Source: Manduca sexta
Taxonomy: Eukaryota; Arthropoda; Insecta; Lepidoptera; Sphingidae
Length of the DNA: 64,000 bases
Direction: 5' to 3'
Assembly (NCBI RefSeq): GCF_014839805.1
Contig: NC_051126.1
Location: forward strand, 4,534,609 to 4,598,608
Shown here: piece by piece, positions 47,417 to 56,800 of the stretch
How the letters are laid out: every line of letters begins with the position of its first letter
How positions within the stretch are numbered: position 1 is the first letter of the stretch
Position numbers and translations under genes: made by a program
Notes under the pieces: generated by a model
The model's input: the letters and a program-made list of their open reading frames with translations, nothing else
What the model was told of the DNA's origin: nothing
The model's database searches: none

Positions 47417-48974
47417 CATTATAAATATGTATATTGGATTGTAGACTTAAATATTGTGAAACGAAACGTTCCTTCTTTTAATCTGGACTGCTGGAGGCGC
47501 TGAGCTTCTCGCGGCTTCTTCATGTCGCACTATGGTCTGTCAAAAACATATAACTACTTTTTATAACTGTTTCTTGCAACACAACAAGCGATTATTGAAA
47601 ATCATATTTTATTTATTACAATAATGTATTTCTATATTGCATTATACTTCTCGAAAATATAGTTCGAATTGAGATTTCAAATTTTGAATATAAAGAGGAT
47701 TTGAATATTCTACATTAATAATTTATTCAGTAACGTTTTCATGGTTTTGCTTTTGTTTGTTCGTGTTAGTCTCAGGAATCATAAAACCCACATAGTTGAT
47801 AGTAATACCTGTTTCACCGATACAAATAATTATAATTGATAACTTTAATTCCGTGAATATATTCAATTGGGCACAGGATATAACGTCATAATCATTTCCA
47901 TTTTGTAAAGCACACAGTAGATTCTAAAATATGTTATGCACACCAAAATTGATATGCATATCTGCATACATAATACATGTATTTTAATTTAAATTTAGCA
48001 ATAAGATAATATGTCTGGTGCGGTAGTGCTATTTAAATAAATAAATATATGAAATATAAACTCGTAATAAACATCAAATTCACATATAAATAATATGAAA
48101 ATTAAACGTATAAATTTAGGAACCGACATTGTCTTTCTGTGTAGTGAATTTATGTCTTAGCCTTCGATATCTATTACGCACAATCATTTGAGGATTTATA
48201 GGCTTTGTTGACCTACTAAGTCGTTGCTTTACATACAACCCGGAGGCACATCGGCTTCAAATGAGAATAAAATAACTATTCAACGAGAAGCTATTCCTTC
48301 CTATCGAATTACGTAAACAGTACTTAGATCTCCGGAACGGAATGTCGACAATGTTATACAATCTGTTGTTTTATCTGCAAGGGATGTTTATTGTTTGACA
48401 TCACAAATACTTATGTATATGTCTTTGTGTACTATTAAAAATGATTCAGTACAATATTTAATGTTTGAAGCACATACTTGGGTAAATAGCATCACGCGTA
48501 TTCTTCCTTTTCGAGCGTAGGCAGAGGTGTTACGCCCATGCTTTATCTGATATGTTAGGTCCCATGTACTCTAAGTACATTTTTTATAAGTATTCACTTA
48601 GTGCTAGAGCGAAAAACGAGCAAATAGATAACCCGGTAAGTAATCATTACTTTTCATACAACTTACTTATTACTAATGGGAGATATGGCTAATGGGGATT
48701 GTTACCGGGGTGAAGGTTTGTAAGGGCTTCAGAAATCCGTAAAATAGTACCAGCTATACTAAATTATACGCCTACTCTAATTTTAGACTGCAGTATCTAC
48801 ATTTTATACAGTACTCGGTAGTCATTCATTCATATAAATTAGAAAAAGGGAGTCGGAAATCCGTAACATAATTGTCGTTTTGGAAGCGAAGTTGCTGCTC
48901 TGTGTTGAAACTAAACGATTAATTAGAGTAAATGTAAGGTATAGTAATTTTTGCATATCTATAAATAATAATAT

Positions 48975-49165
48975 TTGCTAGTGGTAGGATATATTTTATA
49001 TTCGCCCGGATAGCGATTAGCGACCACAGGCCAACAAGCCGGCATAATTGTGAGGACTGCAGAGGGGTAATTACTTATATCTCGTCAGTTGACATTTTAT
49101 TGGACCCCACTACACTTACATCAGGTGCAGTGGGCTCGCTTTGTCGTGTAAGTATATAAATAACT
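48975..49165 (-). repeat. Dispersed repeat family R1, copy e
   Basis: ATATATTTTATATTCGCCCG, AACAAGCCGGCATAATTGTG, TTTTATTGGACCCCACTACA, CATCAGGTGCAGTGGGCTCG, inverse of copy b. Confidence 0.65.
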
Positions 49166-50075
49166 CCATGTATAATATTTTACTTCGAGTAAGTACTTCC
49201 CACACTTTTTAAAATACATGCCAACGATCCTACAACTACAAAAAGAAAATGTACTTAACCACAAGCATGTTAAATTTTCTATTTCAGTTAACATAAACTA
49301 CACGTATACAATTAACTTGATTGTATCGAAAATAACCTTGCTGTTTAACGGTGAAAGTTCCAAAAACTTTTAAAGTATTGCTCAAAACATCGCGTGACGT
49401 TAAGTAAATAAATGATACCTGAGAAAAAAGGCACTCAGGATCGATGGGAATGCAGGAATAAATTGTTCCGAAAGTAGTTGATGAATTTAAATCGTTTTCA
49501 TAAAACAGGATTTATTATTAATGCTGTTATGTATATACTATATAGTGTGTTAAAACAGACGAAATAGAAAATTTCGCCACAATATTTCGTAAAAACCTTT
49601 TCGTTCCGTACATATTTGAGAAATATTTTCATACTGTTTTATCATGACCCTACGCTTACTATCAAGCGGGTAACTCAATTTCCTTACAACCCAGCAAATA
49701 GCATAAAAACAGACGAAAATCTCCAAACGTATCAAATCACTATCCGAAAATATCGTTTCCAAACAAGTTAAACCGGAACAAGTCGTTTGACGTATCGATG
49801 ACATCGGATGGTTAGTTTCCGTACGTCGTTCGTAAGCCGGGCTTGTTTATGATCGCTTTTATAGGATTTTTATTAGTCGCAGTGCCCGTCTGTGTACATG
49901 ATATACTGCGAATGGCCCAATACAACGTTACACCCTTTCCAAATCCACCGGCGATTGGTATATCCATATTTTTCTTACTGTCTACGTAACATAAAAGCTA
50001 GATGCTTTGTCATTTGTCACAATTATTGTATTTTTTGGTGAATATTTTTGATTATAAATGATAGAGTACTAGTTA

Positions 50076-50346
50076 ACCCGACAGACATCGTCCCGTCTTA
50101 ACTATGAATTTGCAGCGCGCATTCTGTCCGCTGACAGTTATTTCAAACAATTGACAGTTATATAAAATTGATATTTTCGTTAAGGTTTCTTAAATTTTTT
50201 AATTTTCCGCGCCTTTTTTTGAATTTTTTCTTTCATAAGAACCTTCTCCTGATAATAATTAATATAACAAAAAAGAATTAGCGAAATTGTTCCATCCTTT
50301 CACGCGTGATGCGATGACCAAGGGAAATAGAGATTCAATTTTATAT
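50076..50346 (-). mobile_element. Helitron-like non-autonomous element, inverted full-length copy
   Basis: Begins ACTAGTTAACCCGACAGACA and ends TGACCAAGGGAAATAGAGAT then TTTTATAT: inverse of 47163-47416 over its full length, with GAACCTTCTCCTGATAATAA and CTGACAGTTATTTCAAACA inside. Confidence 0.6.
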
Positions 50347-50562
50347 ATTGGGTTAAGATACGTATGAATAAAAGCCAAATTTAAACATGTGTCATTTACT
50401 ATTGGTAGTAAAACAGAGTGCCAAAGAGAATTATAATATATATGGAAACAGAGTGCCGTGTCCGCATTATCACGCAAAACGTCATCGAAGTACTCAACCA
50501 AATACATCTGAGTAATCATATTATGCTTCGCTGTGGGATTAATTTATACCTTACTAGCTTTA

Positions 50563-50755
50563 GCTCGTGGCTCCGTCCGCATGTTAATTTTTTACCAGAA
50601 TAAGTCGTACTTGATATTATGTATTTTTCTAGCAGTTTCCCTTTCTGTTGTTTTAAATTTAATTCGTACTAATTTCCATCAAAATCGGTACAATATATTA
50701 GTTGTGAAAGCGTAACGGATAGAGTAACTTTTGTATTTATAATATTAGTATAAAT
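50563..50755 (-). mobile_element. Helitron-like fragment (other subfamily)
   Basis: ACTAGCTTTAGCTCGTGGCT, CCGTCCGCATG at the left, then AATTTCCATCAAAATCGGTA and TTTATAATATTAGTATAAAT: a block order frequent in insect genomes. CTAGT boundary as in the other Helitron-like copies. The short frames over it are shadows. Confidence 0.45.
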
Positions 50756-51063
50756 AAGTATCTGTAGATTTGGACGATTTAATATAATTTTACAAATATG
50801 TTACTTACATCCATCCACATTACGCATTTCCGTTTCCAAGGGTAGACAGAGATGCCACATAATAGACAATTATCAAATGTGGACAATAGCCTATTTTGTC
50901 TACCTAACAATAATTGTAATGTTTATTGTTTATGTTTAAAATATAGTCAGCAATAAATCTTTCTTTTCTTTCAAATAACGGGATTACCTCGTAATCCGGT
51001 CATACTCAACCCATATTTAGGTCCTGCAATTGACACGGCCACGGATCACGAGTCCTTCGTTCA

Positions 51064-51106
51064 GGTCAAGTGGGTGGTGTATTCCAATTACACCACCCAC
51101 TTGACC
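51064..51106. repeat. Perfect 18-bp stem, 7-base loop hairpin
   Basis: GGTCAAGTGGGTGGTGTA, loop TTCCAAT, TACACCACCCACTTGACC: 18 of 18 pairs. Further inverse partial copies of the motif follow (ACCACTTGC, then GTGGTCACTTGACCCAC at about 51153-51170). It is too short for a typical animal pre-miRNA; possibly the core of a small palindromic element. Confidence 0.8.
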
Positions 51107-51653
51107 ACTTGCTTACGTTATCTTAATCATGTCTCCGTTGCAGCGACCGGAGAGTGGTCACTTGACCCACTGCCGCTTTTTGATTATCTTTATGACTCAA
51201 AAGGTAACTTTGTGTTGTGTATTTGAAGTATATAATGAGTAGCTTCTGCTCGCGGCTTTACTTAAGGAAAAATCGATGATATACGGTTAGTAAAATATTT
51301 TTTAGAATCGGTATAAGAGTACTAGAGTACAAAAAACATCGATAACTATAGATATAATATTAATTTAATTTTGTTAAAAAATAGTTTGTTTTGATTGTGT
51401 TTCCGCAGTATGTTGTAAAAATCGTTAATAAATTATTCTGAGCTTACCTCGACATTTGCAGCATCATTAAGCACAAAAGCCCGAGGATTTTCTTGTCAGC
51501 GATATAAGCGGCAATTCACACAAGGTTACTTTACCGAGTAAAAAAATTGAGGGTAGCTTTAAAATATTGGTATTCCTTAAAAAAATTACCTCTATATTAC
51601 AACTACCTTGAATATAGATTTGTATGATTATTGTCCGAAAAATTAAAAAAACT

Positions 51654-51725
51654 AGGTTCCACCGAGATTTGAACTCGGATCGCTGGATTCAAAGTCCAGA
51701 GTGCTAACCATTACACCATGGAACC
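51654..51725 (-). tRNA. tRNA-Gln (anticodon UUG)
   Basis: On the minus strand a 72-nt gene starts GGTTCCATGGTGTAATGG, with an acceptor stem GGTTCC/GGAACC and discriminator U. The anticodon arm GGACTTTGAATCC presents UUG (plus strand CAA at 51690-51692). The T arm is CGAGTTCAAATCTCG. A box (TGGTGTAATGG) and B box (GAGTTCAAATC) are intact, and there is no intron or encoded CCA. A TTTT-type terminator (AAAAA on the plus strand, 51643-51650) lies just past its 3' end. It sits antisense inside the large intron of the main gene and looks functional. Confidence 0.95.
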
Positions 51726-52744
51726 GATGAGTAATATAATCGAATATAGGTATTGGGCTTTTATTTAAATGTCATATTACACGCATAATATTAGTATATA
51801 TTTATTATGCATAATATTATATATACAGTTATTAAATCTGTCTTTAATGTTTTATTATTTTTTCAAGGAACCAAATAAAGTATTCAAAACTATTAATAGT
51901 TAAAAGTATAACTTAAAAACCTTTTAGTTGGTTAAAAACGCAACAAATAATGTAATCAGTTGTATTTTAAATAAAGAATGTAAACTTTGAGAATATTTAT
52001 AATTTTAATTTTTAGCGACTGGGTTTTATTTATGGTACATCCCTATTCGATAGATAAGTATGTCTTGGACCCCGTCTATCGGATAGAGTAAGTAAAATAC
52101 GTAACGAGCTGCCGGTGGATGTCCAGCTTTAGAACTTCACGTTTATCTCAAAGGGAACTTTAATGTGAGGGATTTTAAGTTCAAAGGAGAGTGACTGCAG
52201 TGACGCTCCACAGGGTTAAATTAATCCTGTTTATTTCTGTTTTAAAATTACATTAAAAATACCGCGAATGTATGAGCTAGTTTGTTCCAAAGACAACTAC
52301 TTACAACCAAATAAGTACCTTTGTGCAATGCCAAGTGGAGATATGAACGTACATATATACATAATTGAACATTTTTGGCGGCACTTTGTCACCTTTACTT
52401 CTTTCAAATCGTCCGTATTGACTTGTAAGATCTATTGTGATAGGGGCATCTGATTTAATTCCATCAGGTCTATATGTAGCATAAGCTAAGACACCATTAA
52501 TAGGTATATTATATATACCAGAAGACGAATTCTTGGAAACCTATGTTAGAATATCAGAGTTTGTAATCTATGGAATAAAAAAAGGAGTTTAGACTTCCTT
52601 CCGGTCCCTTCTCCCTGTGTTGTCGCGTCATGTAAACAAATGTTAACAAAAATAAACAATACAGTAAAATAAAACGTTTTATTTGTAGACCAGCCATCAG
52701 CCAGCACATGAATGTTGCAAATATAATAATAACCTATATTCGTT

Positions 52745-52925
52745 ACACTGGAGATACGGGATACCTACTGATCACCGCACACATGTTATACCCGCCATAA
52801 TGGCATTACGAGATCAGGTTGTGTAGATATATCCAGTTTTAAACAGGCCGGCACAATTGTGTCGATTTGCAAGGGGTAATTTCTCATCAGTCACTATTTG
52901 GACCTTACTCTACTATTATGTGCAG
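52745..52925 (-). repeat. Dispersed repeat family R1, copy f, abutting exon 3
   Basis: AAACAGGCCGGCACAATTGT, GTCGATTTGCAAGGGGTAAT, CTCATCAGTCACTATTTGG. It ends about 45 bp before the exon 3 acceptor, so this repeat supplies sequence close to, and possibly including, the branch-point region. The 113-codon frame that runs through it into exon 3 is in the exon's frame but repeat-derived upstream. Confidence 0.6.
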
Positions 52926-52973
52926 AGGGATCACTTCGATGTACGCGTGTTTAAATTTCCGATGTTTTTCCAG

Positions 52974-53129
52974 TGCGCAGCTGGGCGCGCGGCGTGGCAG
53001 GAGGCGGCGGCGTTGTCGGTGGGTGGCGGCGGCACGGGCGCGGGCGGCGCCGCGCGGCGCTGCTCTGTGCTCGGAGACCATCCGGGCTCCAGAAGAGACC
53101 CCAGGGGAAAATGGCACAGGAACAACCGG
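52974..53129 (+). CDS. Main gene, coding exon 3 (Gly/Ala/Arg-rich)
   Basis: Acceptor GATGTTTTTCCAG and donor CCGG|GTGAGG. 52 codons, phase 0 at both ends, reading CAAGRAAWQEAAALSVGGGG through RRDPRGKWHRNNR. The phase-0 frame has G or C at most third positions and is the only frame that joins the following TM exon in frame. An internal ATG at 53111 is in another frame and would not join. There is no Met in this exon, so an upstream coding exon is needed. Confidence 0.6.
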
Positions 53130-53617
53130 GTGAGGACACCGTTGTTACAAGTACCGAACTGTTTGACATGCATTACCTGGTCCATCATGCTTCATTAGAG
53201 TTGTAAAGGAAACGCGAATAGTCAGTTCATAGCGTGTGTATGTGTAATCTTTGAGCAATGACCATGATGCTTCTGTCTGATGTCTTCTCAAGAACTGGTG
53301 TTAAACTAGTACCTTTTAATGACTAAACAAAATTTTATGAGTTTTCTTTTGTAAAATCTATTGACGAGGCGATAATCGCAATCGTTATAATTGCGGTGCA
53401 CCAGGGCTCGGGAAACCAGGGGCTTGCTGGGACCCTGAACGGTGATAATTTTTAGGCCCCCTTCTATGAGAAAAGTAACAAAGCATCTTACCTACTAAAA
53501 TATACCCTTGGGAACCGGTATTTTTGTATCTGACTCCTTGGTTACCTAGCGACACCTCTATTCCTACAACGCCCTTCTCAAAACAAAGCCAGCTTACGTT
53601 GAACCCTGATGTTCCAG

Positions 53618-53770
53618 GTTCGCGACGCGTCGTACGGCTCGTCATCGGACTCGGACGGGGAGGTGGAGGGAGCGAACGGCGACACGTGGGGCGTCGCAAG
53701 ACTGCTCTACGCCGGCCTCGGCACGCTCGCCGTCGGACTCGTCGTCTACTTCGTCGGCACCGGGGACAAG
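53618..53770 (+). CDS. Main gene, coding exon 4 (acidic segment + TM1)
   Basis: Acceptor GATGTTCCAG and donor AAG|GTACTA. 51 codons, phase 0 to 0. VRDASYGSSSDSDGEVEG is a Ser/Asp/Glu stretch that looks like a casein-kinase-type phosphorylation region; LLYAGLGTLAVGLVVYFVG is a clear membrane helix. Wobble bases are strongly G/C. Confidence 0.8.
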
Positions 53771-54113
53771 GTACTACACGACCAGTGTTACTAATTTAAA
53801 GGAATTCCTCCAAATCGGGAGATTTGAGGAAAAATATACAAGCTAGAAAAAACCAATTACTGCCCTAAAGAACTGTTTATAAATACAAAATAGGAGAGCT
53901 TTTTTGACGGGTAATCTTAACTCTATTTTTGTGCGGTTGGACTTTGAAGTGTAGCTTTCATTACAACATTGTTTTATTTTTTCATTATTCTTATTTACGT
54001 ATTCCTTCGATGCTACCCGTGAACAAATCAATTAGTGTATTTAAGTACTAACGTGATATAACTTTTACTTCTTTTCCTATGTCTACAGACTTAATTTGAA
54101 CGTTAATTTCCAG

Positions 54114-54253
54114 GGTTTCAAAACACCAGCGCTGCGGCTGGTGGGTCCTTCGCTCATTGTCGCCGGTCTCGCGTGCTGTCTACTGCGTATTGCCTTTTGC
54201 ATATTTGCGAAGCCTTGTTGTCGAAGACGGACGAACTACAAGGAGAACAGAAG
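54114..54253 (+). CDS. Main gene, coding exon 5 (TM2 + Cys/Arg-rich)
   Basis: Acceptor TTAATTTCCAG and donor AAG|GTGTGC. 46 codons plus two bases. GFKTPALR forms the short loop, LVGPSLIVAGLACCLLRIAF is the second membrane helix (with FCIF following), then AKPCCRRRTNYKENR. The Gly-Pro at the start of the helix and the four Cys residues in or beside it are notable. Ends in phase 2, matched by the next exon. Confidence 0.8.
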
Positions 54254-54428
54254 GTGTGCTTTTTGAATGTTAGAAATAGAAGCATGTTGCTGTTGGTTGC
54301 AAACTCCAAATATCTCCTTTGATTTGATTACTCTGAGCAACTCTTAAATTAAATCCTTTTAAGTTCTAAATCTATATGTATTTTCATAGATGATGCTTTA
54401 TAAAAATATGCTGCTCTTAATTTTTCAG

Positions 54429-54630
54429 ACTGTCCGGGGCCGCAGAGGGGGAAGAAATGCCTCTGGCGGGCACTGTGGGAACGGGCTCACGAGTGGGCCC
54501 CGCGCAGTGCTCGCCCGCGCGCCGTCTCGACGCCTCCTCGTGCGACGTGTCGAGCCTCTCCAGCGGCGAAGAAGACGAGCGCATGCGCCGATACCGCACC
54601 GCCTCTCTGCAGCCGCCCGCCGTGCATCAG
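54429..54630 (+). CDS. Main gene, coding exon 6 (tail, Ser/Glu-rich)
   Basis: Acceptor CTTAATTTTTCAG and consensus donor CAG|GTAAGT. Completes an Arg codon across the junction, then 67 codons. Contains a CDVSSLSSGEEDERMRRYRT segment, a plausible phosphorylated acidic/basic switch region, and ends QPPAVHQ in phase 0. Confidence 0.8.
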
Positions 54631-54872
54631 GTAAGTTGTGAGCTGTTGTGTGATAGATTTAAAGATCATTTCATAAAATTCTTTCCATAAATAATGAGAT
54701 AGGTAGAGAAGTAACAAATGTCGGTTCCGCTCCACGTGGTGAGCAAGCTTACAGCCACACTAGCTTTATTACGGATAGGATAAGTTTTGCAACTTAAATA
54801 TGCACGAGGATCACGAGTCACAATGTTGGCATTAGACTAATGAGCAACACTAAAGAAAAATAACAATTTCAG

Positions 54873-55181
54873 GTCACAGCACACCAAAACATCGCGCAGC
54901 AAAGCACATCGCAACAGCGGCATTCGCTTGCCAGCGCGTCTGCGCAGACTCCGTCGCCGCAGGGCGCCGGTGGCGCGGGTGTGGCGTGTGGCGCGGTGGT
55001 GGCGTGTGGCGCGGGTGTGGCGGAGGCGCGCGCGGTGCCGCAGAGCGCGACGCTGGGCGCGCTGCCGAGCGCGCTGGCGCAGAGTGCCGCGTCGGGTCGA
55101 CGGCCGCCGCCGCGCAACGTGTCCTTCGCCGGCGGCCCGGACGGAGAGCTCGTCCTCAGCCCCGCGCAGCTCCGCTCCTAA
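54873..55181 (+). CDS. Main gene, terminal coding exon 7
   Basis: Acceptor AACAATTTCAG; 102 codons then TAA at 55179. Gln/Ser-rich start (AQQSTSQQRHSLASASAQ), an Ala/Gly/Val low-complexity middle with a duplicated VACGAxV unit (GVACGAVVACGAGV), then RRPPPRNVSFAGGPDGEL and the C-terminus VLSPAQLRS. Minus-strand frames here are GC shadows. Confidence 0.8.
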   Translation, partial: VTAHQNIAQQSTSQQRHSLASASAQTPSPQGAGGAGVACGAVVACGAGVAEARAVPQSATLGALPSALAQSAASGRRPPPRNVSFAGGPDGELVLSPAQLRS

Positions 55182-55516
55182 CCCGATAAACCCCGCCCGA
55201 AGTGACTCACGCGCTGCGACGCTTCGGATATCGGTTATGTGATTACGTGACACTCGTGACTGTTTTAAACGTTTTTAAGTGATTTTCTATTTAAGCTACG
55301 AGATTGTCGATTATTTGCATGTTTGGATATATTATTATCGCAAGCTCCTGACGATGTTCGTGAATATATTTTGCTAGTACCGACCGTATCGTGGACGCTT
55401 TGCGACTACGTTTAATTTCACCTTTAGATGGAAGTTGGCTTTCAATGTCAGTATGAAGAAAGTTACGATATTTTTCGTTTAGTGCTCTTAGTTTGAGTTA
55501 TTTAGATGCTCCCGCC

Positions 55517-55813
55517 ATGGTTATACGAAAGGCATCTAGCGAATCGCATCGAAAACTTTTATCTGGTCTGGTCACCATTGGCTTCGACACGAGTGACGTG
55601 AGGGTTATCGATAAAGCTCAAATTAAGAGCAGTGTCCGTGCCAGACTGCTTCGATTGAGTGATGGAGCGAGGTTTAAAGGAGCTGTAAGACCAATGAAAC
55701 GAGTATTATATGCAAACATTCGTGCGGTCTTTCAGCGCCTTCACTATTTTTACCGTAGTACTCGTATCATATACCTAACTATAAGCGTTAATTCTAACTC
55801 TGTAGCGATTTAA
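55517..55813 (+). other. Downstream ORF, 98 codons, in the presumed 3' UTR
   Basis: ATG in a strong context (CCCGCCATGG), then a basic peptide starting MVIRKASSESHRKLLSGLVT. No domain recognised. Its codon use is less GC3-biased than the upstream exons. Possibly chance; possibly a translated downstream ORF. Confidence 0.2.
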
Positions 55814-56696
55814 TACTGAATGTGCTAGTTCCATCCATATTGAAGCCAACTGGTAGACACATCTGAACGAGGTATGGTTTTTCGCTCGCCGTTAGCAAAT
55901 ATATCTGAATATACTGTAAATGATATTAAAATTATAAATATATTTTTTGTAGATATTAGGCGTCGCGGTTGGTTGCTTAGCGAAATGTGTAGAGTTCTAA
56001 ATGAGAAGCTTCCCGTGTCACGTCCAATAAGATATAAACTTACGAGTGCATAGATTTCATTTTGAAACTAATTTATTGCAGCACTCAAAATTTAAGCACA
56101 GGATTCTCAACTCTATACCGCTCGCCATACGATGCACGCCTAGTATATAAATTAATTTTGTTATCTCCTTTGAGGATCGCATCAGTCCTTTCGGCTGTGA
56201 AACTAGAAAAAAAATCATAATACATATTATCCAATAGGTACGCCATTTCAAAAAAAGACCGTACCTCGTCGCAGTTTGGAATTAAATAGTTAAATATTAT
56301 AAACAATTATGTTAAAACTGCCTACTAGATGCGAATTTATATTTAAATATATAAAAAAATCATAAAATAGATTTATAACTGACAATAATGATTGTTAACT
56401 GATGTATAAAATGTTATGGCGTATGTGCGTTAATTTGGTTTTAATTATGTCTGATTGTATTTGAGTAGTTCACGCGCCGAGTGTCCATATTTGTATCTCA
56501 ATAATTTATTTTAATTTATATGTCACTTGTATTTACTAAATTTTAATGGAAAAATGACTGACTCTTGATTTAGTTTTAATATTTTTTTTCATTCTGCTAA
56601 ATTACTATGCATTCCTATTTCATACTTATGTAAGTATATTATTATAAACAATTTTAACAAAATCGTGACAAGTTCATAGCATTACAAGTATCGATA

Positions 56697-56800
56697 ATCT
56701 TACCACGGCCGATGAGGGACCTCACTAGTGTGACGTCACGCGGGAGCCGCCCCCGCGCCCCGCCACAGCCCCCGTAGCTCAAGAACTCGCGCGTGGACTG
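56697..56800. promoter_or_regulatory. GC-rich patch with a CRE palindrome and a minus-strand donor
   Basis: An isolated GC-rich block holding TGACGTCA (about 56731-56738, in GTGTGACGTCACGCGGG) and CCCCCGCGCCCCGCC. Read on the minus strand it ends GGCCGTGGTAAGATT, a donor-like site. This could be an antisense promoter/first exon or a conserved UTR element. Confidence 0.3.

Larger units (their letters stand above)
22365..55181 (+). other. Main gene: two-pass membrane protein, 7 coding exons, ~30-kb intron
   Basis: Proposed CDS: join(22365-22406, 22656-22841, 52974-53129, 53618-53770, 54114-54253, 54429-54630, 54873-55181), 395 residues. All introns are GT-AG and the frame is kept throughout. 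Layout: Pro/Arg-rich N-terminus (15-76), Gly/Ala/Arg-rich segment (77-128), Ser/Asp/Glu stretch (134-145), TM1 (~157-175), loop of about 12 residues, TM2 (~188-210), CC at 214-215 followed by RRR (a plausible palmitoylation or juxtamembrane site), then a Ser/Ala/Gly/Pro-rich tail of about 180 residues. The basic residues after TM2 suggest both termini are cytosolic. Third codon positions in exons 1-3 are almost all G or C, supporting the frame. I do not recognise the family; function is unknown. The last four exons are secure; linkage to the two far upstream exons rests on phase, base composition and lack of any better partner. Confidence 0.65.

Noticed and set aside
53111..53129. ATG in exon 3 (MAQEQP) as start of the main protein
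   Set aside because: Its frame leaves phase 1 at the donor and would not join the transmembrane frame of exon 4.
54837..55253. 138-codon minus-strand Arg-rich frame
   Set aside because: GC-driven shadow of terminal exon 7, which has consistent splice phase and codon bias on the plus strand.
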